Assembly (NCBI GenBank): GCA_017632825.1
Contig: JAGBQP010000035.1
Location: 1 to 5,788 of the forward strand
Source: Prevotella sp.
GTDB taxonomy: Bacteria > Bacteroidota > Bacteroidia > Bacteroidales > Bacteroidaceae
Reading direction: 5' to 3'
DNA: 5,788 nt
Below the pieces are notes generated by a model that worked only from the letters and a program-made list of their open reading frames with translations, was not told the DNA's origin and did not search any database. Each line of letters begins with the position of its first letter. Position 1 is the first letter of the stretch. Shown here piece after piece: positions 1 to 4,251 of this stretch. The position numbers were made by a program, and so were the translations under genes.

Positions 1-131
1 GACCGCGAGGCCATATAGCCCATTGGTGATACCCAGTCGTTGAGCAACAGTTTAGTAACAGGTACGCCGAGACCGAAAATAGTGTTGGCCAGTAAGATGG
101 CTCCATGAGCCTGTAGCTTTTTATTCTCCAT
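1..131 (-). CDS. EamA/DMT-family transporter, N-terminal part (cut by window edge)
   Basis: Only the first 43 codons are present; the gene runs off the left edge. The protein starts MENKKLQAHGAILLANTIFG and continues through GLGVPVTKLLLNDWVSP to MGYMASR. This resembles the first transmembrane helix of EamA-domain (drug/metabolite transporter) permeases: a short polar N-terminus, a 'GAxLLANxIFGLxxPxTK' helix, then a loop ending in an Arg that begins helix 2. Full members usually have about 300 residues and ten helices in the inner membrane, moving small metabolites; the substrate cannot be told from this fragment. ATG at 131 is chosen because a perfect -7 box (162-169, minus) lies about 30 bases upstream, giving a leader of roughly 25 bases. 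The gene is divergent from nspC. The family call rests on a short stretch and is moderately sure. Confidence 0.7.
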   Translation of the reverse strand, partial: MENKKLQAHGAILLANTIFGLGVPVTKLLLNDWVSPMGYMASR

Positions 132-161
132 TTGTAATATCTTGTTGGTTGAAAACGGCTG

Positions 162-169
162 CAAAGGTA
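162..169 (-). promoter_or_regulatory. -7 box of the EamA gene promoter
   Basis: Read on the minus strand this is TACCTTTG followed by CA, an exact match to the Bacteroidetes -7 consensus TAnnTTTG. At the expected 19-base spacing the -33 position (189-192) reads TTTT on the minus strand, three of four bases of the TTTG consensus, and it falls inside the tandem repeat at 178-204. Transcription should start near 155-158, about 25 bases before the ATG at 131. Confidence 0.7.
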
Positions 170-177
170 CGAAAAAA

Positions 178-204
178 AGTGAAGAGTGAAAAGTGAAGAG
201 TGAA
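178..204. repeat. 13-bp direct repeat, two copies
   Basis: AGTGAAGAGTGAA occurs at 178-190 and again at 192-204, a 14-base period with one intervening A. The purine-rich strand is plus. The repeat sits just upstream of the EamA -7 box, so its junction supplies the -33 position of that promoter. Simple repeats of this GTGAAGAG type are, to my recollection, frequent between genes in Bacteroidales, but that was not checked here. Confidence 0.75.
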
Positions 205-301
205 GAATTTGCTGCAGCCATTGTTTTTTAGAGTTTTTACGTGCCTTTGTGCTCTATGAGCGCGATGATACTCTGTCTCTACATAAAAAAGATTAAAATC
301 T

Positions 302-332
302 TTTGTTCTGCTCTCGACTTTTCGTACCTTTG
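302..332 (+). promoter_or_regulatory. nspC promoter (TTTG - 19 bp - TACCTTTG)
   Basis: TTTG at 302-305 and TACCTTTG at 325-332 are separated by 19 bases, matching both elements and the spacing of the Bacteroidetes housekeeping sigma factor promoter. The -7 box ends only 8 bases before the ATG at 341, so transcription should start at about 336-340 and leave almost no leader. Confidence 0.8.
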
Positions 333-340
333 CAGCCACG

Positions 341-1471
341 ATGAATACACCTATTTATATTATAGAAGAAGCTCGGCTTCGTCATAATCTGAAGACGATT
401 GCCGATGTAGCCCGTCAGGCCGATGTGGAGATTATCCTTGCTTTCAAGGCATTTGCTCTGTGGAAGACGTTCCCGATCTTTAGGGAGTATATCCATTCGA
501 CGACGGCCAGCTCGCTCAGCGAAGCACGCTTGGCGCTTGAAGAGTTTGGCAGTAAAGCCCACACCTATTCGCCAGCATATACCGATGCCGAGTTTGATGA
601 AATACTGCGTTGCTCCAGCCATTTGACATTTAACTCCCTGTCTCAGTACGAACGGTTTCACGAAAGTGTAAGAGGTCAAGCCTCTATAGGCTTGCGTGTA
701 AATCCAGAATATTCAGAGGTGGGAACGGCACTCTATAATCCATGTGCACCAGGTATCCGTTTTGGTGTTACCGCCGACAAGTTGCCTCAGACACTGCCGG
801 CCGACATCGAAGGCTTCCACTGTCATTGTCATTGTGAAAGTGGTGCAGATGTGTTGGAGCGTACATTAGTGCATATAGAGGAAAAATTTGCCCGTTGGTT
901 TCCCCAGCTGAAATGGCTGAATCTGGGTGGAGGACATTTAATGACGCGTAAGGACTATGATGTGGCACACCTTATTAATATATTAAAGGGCCTTCACGAG
1001 CGTTATCCGTGGTTGAAGATTATTCTTGAACCAGGCAGCGCCTTCGCATGGCAGACCGGACCGTTGGTGAGTCATGTAGTTGATGTGGTGGAGGACAAAG
1101 GTATCCGTACTGCCATCCTCGATGTGAGCTTCACTTGCCATATGCCAGATTGTCTGGAGATGCCCTATTTCCCCGAAGTCCGCACTGCCGAGCATATTGA
1201 TGAAACTCAACAGTCGTCAATGGCAGCTCATTTGTACCGTCTTGGTGGCAACAGCTGTCTGAGTGGTGACTTTATGGGCCTTTGGCAATTTGACCATGAT
1301 CTGCAGATAGGTGAGGAAGTTATTTTCGAAGATATGATACACTATACTACAGTCAAGACAAATACCTTTAACGGAATCTCACATCCCGCTATCGGAATGC
1401 TTCATGAGGACGGAAATCTCGAAATTCTCCGTCAATTCGGCTACGAGGATTATCGAAATAGGATGGATTAG
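341..1471 (+). CDS. nspC: Carboxynorspermidine/carboxyspermidine decarboxylase
   Basis: This PLP enzyme of the fold III (alanine racemase/ornithine decarboxylase) group removes CO2 from carboxyspermidine or carboxynorspermidine to give spermidine or norspermidine, the last step of the dehydrogenase/decarboxylase polyamine route. At 376 residues it has the usual length. Visible motifs are AFKAF with the likely PLP lysine K36, the FHCHCHCE strand (159-166), the LNLGGGH phosphate loop (193-199), EPGSA (230-234), HMPDCLEMPY (267-276), GGNSCLSGD with the likely active-site C306, and HYTTVKTNTFNG (334-345). The start at 341 fits the family N-terminus (xTPxYIIxExxLRxNL); no upstream ATG is usable because the -7 box ends at 332. 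The partner dehydrogenase is not in the window, so the gene appears monocistronic. In Bacteroidetes the in vivo product is expected to be spermidine; this is family knowledge, not visible here. Confidence 0.93.
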   Translation: MNTPIYIIEEARLRHNLKTIADVARQADVEIILAFKAFALWKTFPIFREYIHSTTASSLSEARLALEEFGSKAHTYSPAYTDAEFDEILRCSSHLTFNSLSQYERFHESVRGQASIGLRVNPEYSEVGTALYNPCAPGIRFGVTADKLPQTLPADIEGFHCHCHCESGADVLERTLVHIEEKFARWFPQLKWLNLGGGHLMTRKDYDVAHLINILKGLHERYPWLKIILEPGSAFAWQTGPLVSHVVDVVEDKGIRTAILDVSFTCHMPDCLEMPYFPEVRTAEHIDETQQSSMAAHLYRLGGNSCLSGDFMGLWQFDHDLQIGEEVIFEDMIHYTTVKTNTFNGISHPAIGMLHEDGNLEILRQFGYEDYRNRMD

Positions 1472-1474
1472 CAG

Positions 1475-1490
1475 TTTTTTTTGAAAAAAA
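1475..1490. other. T8-G-A7 tract after nspC, possible weak transcript end
   Basis: Eight T residues (1475-1482), one G and seven A residues (1484-1490) follow the nspC stop by three bases. There is no GC-rich stem in front of the T tract, so this is not a standard intrinsic terminator; as a pure A/T inverted repeat with a one-base loop it could fold only poorly. nspC therefore has no clear terminator before the tRNA promoter, whose -33 element begins at 1502. Confidence 0.3.
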
Positions 1491-1501
1491 GCGCGAAAAG
1501 T

Positions 1502-1532
1502 TTTGGCGGTTCAGAAAAAAGTAGTACCTTTG
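1502..1532 (+). promoter_or_regulatory. tRNA operon promoter (TTTG - 19 bp - TACCTTTG)
   Basis: TTTG at 1502-1505 and TACCTTTG at 1525-1532 are 19 bases apart, the same arrangement as the nspC promoter and a full match to the Bacteroidetes consensus. Transcription should start near 1537-1540, leaving a 5' leader of about 36-40 bases before the first tRNA. It is the only full promoter seen upstream of the four tRNAs and of the protein gene at 2022. Confidence 0.85.
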
Positions 1533-1554
1533 CATCCGCAATCGAGAGAGATGC

Positions 1555-1566
1555 CCCTGCAAAGGG
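1555..1566 (+). other. Small hairpin in the tRNA 5' leader
   Basis: CCCT (1555-1558), a GCAA loop (1559-1562) and AGGG (1563-1566) form a 4-bp stem closed by a GNRA-type tetraloop, ending 9 bases before the first tRNA. It could shape the leader that RNase P removes. It is short, and chance is a reasonable alternative. Confidence 0.3.
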
Positions 1567-1575
1567 AATTTAAAT

Positions 1576-1648
1576 GCGGAAATAGCTCAGTTGGTAGAGC
1601 ACAACCTTGCCAAGGTTGGGGTCGCGGGTCCGAGTCCCGTTTTCCGCT
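1576..1648 (+). tRNA. tRNA-Gly(GCC), copy 1
   Basis: This is a 73-base cloverleaf. The acceptor GCGGAAA pairs with TTTCCGC, the D stem is GCTC/GAGC with GG in the loop, and the anticodon stem CAACC/GGTTG carries loop TTGCCAA, giving anticodon GCC for GGC and GGU codons. The T stem is GCGGG/CCCGT and the discriminator is T. CCA is not encoded and must be added by the CCA enzyme. The T loop is TCCGAGT, with C rather than T at position 55. First gene of the cluster; 51 bases separate it from the next tRNA. Confidence 0.97.
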
Positions 1649-1658
1649 CAACATGTTG
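1649..1658. repeat. 10-bp perfect palindrome after tRNA-Gly copy 1
   Basis: CAACATGTTG directly follows the tRNA-Gly discriminator base and is its own reverse complement. With no loop it would hardly form a hairpin in RNA. It may be chance, and no function is assigned. The rest of the spacer to 1699 shows nothing recognisable. Confidence 0.3.
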
Positions 1659-1699
1659 ATACAAAAAGAGAGATTTTGCATAGGTGCAGAATCGTAAAT

Positions 1700-1781
1700 G
1701 CCCAGGTGGCGGAATTGGTAGACGCGCACGTTTCAGGTGCGTGTGCCGCGAGGCGTGCAGGTTCGAGTCCTGTTCTGGGCA
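1700..1781 (+). tRNA. tRNA-Leu(CAG)
   Basis: This 82-base class II tRNA has acceptor GCCCAGG pairing with TCTGGGC (last pair G-T) and discriminator A, the leucine identity base. The D stem is GCG/CGC. The anticodon stem CACGT/GCGTG carries loop TTCAGGT, giving anticodon CAG, which reads CUG. The 13-base variable region forms a short arm, GCC-GCGA-GGC. The T stem is GCAGG/CCTGT with a normal TTCGAGT loop. CCA is not encoded. The next tRNA begins 28 bases later. Confidence 0.97.
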
Positions 1782-1809
1782 CTCTTTTTGTCAATATGGT
1801 TTTTGTGTT

Positions 1810-1893
1810 GGAGAGGTGGCGGAATTGGTAGACGCGCTACTTTGAGGGGGTAGTGTCAATTGCGACGTGGGAGTTCGAGTCTCCTCCTCTTCA
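1810..1893 (+). tRNA. tRNA-Leu(GAG)
   Basis: This 84-base class II tRNA has acceptor GGAGAGG pairing with CCTCTTC (second pair G-T) and discriminator A. The D arm matches the other Leu tRNA base for base. The anticodon stem CTACT/GGTAG carries loop TTGAGGG, giving anticodon GAG for CUC and CUU codons. The 15-base variable region folds as GTC-AATTGC-GAC. The T stem is GGGAG/CTCCT with loop TTCGAGT. CCA is not encoded. It lies 20 bases before the second tRNA-Gly. Confidence 0.97.
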
Positions 1894-1913
1894 CATAATT
1901 TTTTTGACTTTTT

Positions 1914-1986
1914 GCGGAAATAGCTCAGTTGGTAGAGCACAACCTTGCCAAGGTTGGGGTCGCGGGTCCGAGTCCCGTTTTCCGCT
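1914..1986 (+). tRNA. tRNA-Gly(GCC), copy 2
   Basis: All 73 bases are identical to copy 1 at 1576-1648, including anticodon GCC, discriminator T and the unusual C at T-loop position 55. The match extends only one base further downstream, so this is a copy of the tRNA unit and not of a larger block. No promoter box is seen between this gene and the previous tRNA. Its 3' end is 35 bases from the start codon of the next protein gene, so RNase Z cleavage would define the 5' end of that mRNA if they are co-transcribed. Confidence 0.97.
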
Positions 1987-2021
1987 CTTCAATATTTTCT
2001 CAGAAAAACATCCACACTTTA

Positions 2022-2561
2022 ATGAACTTATACTTAAGATACTTTGACAGGGAAACACTTGTCACATCTGTAGATGAAGCCATAGCCTATCTTGCGAATA
2101 TTGATGAAATAGGTATGAACCCCATGTTGGAAGCTGATATTCGTGAGTACGTTAATAGTGATGTGTACTATCCGAAGCGTTATAAGGTACGTCCCCGCGT
2201 GTACTTTATCATTATTAAAACCGAAGCTCAGACCATGCAGGACTTTAAGGATAAGAAGGCCATTCGTCCTGCTGTAGCAACCAAAGACCGTAGTGTTTCT
2301 CCTGCAGTAACAAAGCTGAACGAGGAAAAATTCGGTTGGTACGAGTGTGCGATGGATTTCAAACGCGTACTTCTTGTTCCTGGAACTGGAAAGTTCCAAT
2401 ACCGCGACACACGTTTCGTTGTACAGATGAAGGGTATGTCGGGTATCGATTGCTATACTCGTATTGTTGAGCATCTGCGTGAACGTGTTGACGAGCGCAG
2501 CCAGTTCCCGTCAGCCAAAGGAAAGAACTTCCGCTTCACCTATTTAGGTTTGGCAAAGTAG
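2022..2561 (+). CDS. Conserved-looking hypothetical protein, 179 residues
   Basis: I do not recognise a named family. The reading frame is open further upstream, but that part lies inside tRNA-Gly copy 2, so the start is placed at ATG 2022 (MNLYLRYFDRETLV). The protein is soluble in appearance, with no signal peptide or membrane segment. It has an acidic helical N-terminus (about 10-45), a hydrophobic strand RVYFIIIKT near 59-67, a charged linker around 72-95, a WYECAMDFKRVLLVPG segment, and a basic C-terminus ending KGKNFRFTYLGLAK. Codon use resembles the flanking genes. It begins 35 bases after tRNA-Gly with no promoter between, and ends 36 bases before ssb, so it probably sits in a tRNA-protein-ssb-gldE transcription unit. 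A link to translation or DNA metabolism would be a guess from neighbours only. The gene is convincing; its function is unknown. Confidence 0.85.
   Translation: MNLYLRYFDRETLVTSVDEAIAYLANIDEIGMNPMLEADIREYVNSDVYYPKRYKVRPRVYFIIIKTEAQTMQDFKDKKAIRPAVATKDRSVSPAVTKLNEEKFGWYECAMDFKRVLLVPGTGKFQYRDTRFVVQMKGMSGIDCYTRIVEHLRERVDERSQFPSAKGKNFRFTYLGLAK
2545..2552 (+). promoter_or_regulatory. Possible internal -7 box upstream of ssb
   Basis: TAGGTTTG is an exact TAnnTTTG match inside the last codons of the preceding gene, 45 bases before the ssb ATG. No TTTG is found at 19-21 bases upstream (the region reads GAAAG), so only half the promoter is present. It would give a leader of about 38-40 bases and let ssb-gldE be transcribed apart from the tRNAs. 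A chance match within coding DNA is quite possible. Confidence 0.3.
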
Positions 2562-2597
2562 TTTTATTATATCACGCTCAACGTATAGGTTATTCTT

Positions 2598-2960
2598 ATG
2601 AATAAAGTAATGCTTATCGGAAATGTGGGAGCCGATCCTGAGGTGCGTTTTGTTGATCAGGGCGTAGCAGTTGCCCGTTTGCGCCTGGCGACGACGGAGC
2701 GCGGCTATACGCTGCCTAACGGCACTCAGGTGCCGGAGCGTACCGACTGGCACAACGTTATTCTTTGGCGTCGTTTAGCAGAGATTGTGGAGAAGTATGT
2801 CCACAAAGGCGATAAGCTGTATATTGAAGGACGTTTGCGTTATACGACCTATGACGACAAGTTAGGTCAGCGACGTTATCAAACCGAGATTTGGGCAGAG
2901 AATATGGAGATGTTGACTCCGAAAAACATAAGCACAGATGGACCCGGCGCAGATTCTTAA
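2598..2960 (+). CDS. ssb: Single-stranded DNA-binding protein, short form without C-terminal tail
   Basis: SSB coats single-stranded DNA during replication, repair and recombination, normally as a tetramer of OB folds. The 120-residue product starts with the canonical MNKVMLIGNVGADPEV. It keeps the OB-fold landmarks TDWHNVILW (W51 aligns with E. coli W54, W57 with F60), LAEIVEKYVHKGDKLYIEGRL (60-80) and YDDKLGQRRYQTEI (85-98; Y85 at the W88 position), then ends about 15 residues after the fold with TDGPGADS. Typical SSBs continue through a Gly/Pro/Gln-rich linker to an acidic tip such as DDLPF or DDDIPF, which docks partner proteins; both are missing. The other reading frames here encode no such tip, so a single frameshift does not explain it. 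The last 23 bases overlap the proposed gldE start. The family call is secure; whether the short form is the main SSB is unknown. Confidence 0.93.
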   Translation: MNKVMLIGNVGADPEVRFVDQGVAVARLRLATTERGYTLPNGTQVPERTDWHNVILWRRLAEIVEKYVHKGDKLYIEGRLRYTTYDDKLGQRRYQTEIWAENMEMLTPKNISTDGPGADS

Positions 2961-4251
2961 TGAGGTTCATATTATGATGCCATCGATTGGGGCTATTATT
3001 GCCGCTGTCATGGCTTGTCTGCTTTTGCTGGCTTCCGGGTTTGCATCGGGTTCTGAGATTGCATTCTTCTCACTCTCACCATCCGACCTTAGCGAATTGG
3101 ATGAGAATAATAGTGATGACGACCGGAAGATTCTGATGCTTCGGAGCGATTCCGAACGGACTTTGGCGACGATATTGATAACCAACAACTTGGTGAACGT
3201 CACCATTATCATGCTCTGCAATTATTTCTTTTCGCAGACGGTGAATTTTGGCACGGCTTATTGGCTGGAATTTGTATGTATCACGGTTTTGCTTACTTTT
3301 CTGCTCTTGCTTTTTGGCGAGATTATGCCAAAAGTTTATAGTGGACAGCATGCGTTGGTCTTTTGCCGCCGTTCGGCAGATGCCATTTTCTTCTTGAGCA
3401 AGGTGTTCCGTCCATTGTCAAACATTCTTATTCGTTCGGGGGCTCTTGCTGGCAAGGTTTTGCAGCACGAGAATCATGTTCTTAGTGTTGATGATTTGGA
3501 ACAGGCCTTAGAGCTGACAGACAAAAACGAACTGAAGGACGAGCAGAATATGCTCGAAGGCATCGTGCGCTTTGGCGACGAGACAGCTAAGGAGATTATG
3601 ACGAGTCGTCAGGATGTCGTTGACTTGGATTTCCGTTCTACTTTTGCAGAGGTTCTTCAGTCTATCGTAGAGAATAACTACTCTCGTATTCCTGTCTATC
3701 AGGATACGGTCGATAATATTCGCGGCATCCTTTATATCAAGGACCTTTTGCCGCATCTCTCCAAATCCTCTTCATTTCGCTGGCAGTCACTCATTCGCCC
3801 GCCCTATTTCGTGCCGGAAACCAAGAAGATTGACGACCTGTTGCGTGAGTTTCAGGAGAACAAGGTGCATATAGCCATTGTTGTCGATGAGTTTGGTGGA
3901 ACCAGCGGTATTGTTACCATGGAGGATATATTGGAAGAGATTGTTGGCGAGATCAACGACGAGTATGACGAGGAAGAAAAGAACTACGTCCGTGTCAACG
4001 CCAATACCTATATATTTGAAGGTAAGACGCTGTTGGCAGACTTATATAAGATTCTGAACATCGATGACGAGACCTTTGCCGATGTGGAGGGCGATGCCGA
4101 CACAATTGCTGGTTTGCTATTGGAAATCAAAGGCGATTTCCCCCAGTTGCATGAGCGTATCGATTATGCCCATTTCACGTTTGAGATACAGGAGGTTGAG
4201 GAACACCGCATCTCAAAGGTTAAGCTCATCGTTCACGATTCACCAGCCTAA
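2938..4251 (+). CDS. gldE: GldE-like CNNM/CorC-family membrane protein with paired CBS domains
   Basis: The 437-residue inner-membrane protein follows the GldE/CorC plan. A CNNM (DUF21) domain spans about 14-190, with hydrophobic helices near 17-38, 76-98 and 108-131. It carries the family signatures SGSEIAFFS (37-45), ITNNLVN (81-87) and GEIMPK (127-132); such polar residues line the ion site in CorC/CNNM proteins. Two CBS domains follow, about 221-275 (IMTSR...YSRIPVY) and 285-340 (VVDEFGGTSGIVTMEDILEE, from 315), then a CorC_HlyC domain (about 352-435). GldE was named in gliding Flavobacteria, but close relatives occur in non-gliding Bacteroidales, where a cation or envelope role is more likely; that is inference. 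Start 2938 gives MDPAQ..., fits my memory of relatives and overlaps ssb by 23 bases; ATG 2974 or 2977 would leave a 13-16 base gap. The 3' end overlaps the convergent C11 gene. Confidence 0.88.
   Translation: MDPAQILNEVHIMMPSIGAIIAAVMACLLLLASGFASGSEIAFFSLSPSDLSELDENNSDDDRKILMLRSDSERTLATILITNNLVNVTIIMLCNYFFSQTVNFGTAYWLEFVCITVLLTFLLLLFGEIMPKVYSGQHALVFCRRSADAIFFLSKVFRPLSNILIRSGALAGKVLQHENHVLSVDDLEQALELTDKNELKDEQNMLEGIVRFGDETAKEIMTSRQDVVDLDFRSTFAEVLQSIVENNYSRIPVYQDTVDNIRGILYIKDLLPHLSKSSSFRWQSLIRPPYFVPETKKIDDLLREFQENKVHIAIVVDEFGGTSGIVTMEDILEEIVGEINDEYDEEEKNYVRVNANTYIFEGKTLLADLYKILNIDDETFADVEGDADTIAGLLLEIKGDFPQLHERIDYAHFTFEIQEVEEHRISKVKLIVHDSPA

Noticed and set aside
121..339. A 72-codon minus-strand frame between the transporter and nspC
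   Set aside because: It runs through two promoters and a simple repeat, and its low-complexity LHFSLFTFF stretch comes from the GTGAAGAG repeat.
1484..1500. Rho-independent terminator after nspC
   Set aside because: The T8/A7 tract has no GC-rich stem and a one-base loop, so it does not meet the usual form; kept only as a weak feature.
1929..2021. Longer N-terminus for the 179-residue protein starting inside tRNA-Gly copy 2
   Set aside because: The extra residues are translated tRNA sequence; ATG 2022 lies just after the tRNA and is the natural start.
1503..2047. Several short open frames on both strands across the tRNA region
   Set aside because: They are made of tRNA sequence and spacers, repeat the same peptide where the two tRNA-Gly copies lie, and have no promoter or family match.
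2900..2980. Frameshift hiding a normal SSB tail
   Set aside because: The other two frames after residue 105 encode no acidic tip and either stop quickly or are the gldE start, so a single-base error would not restore the tail.
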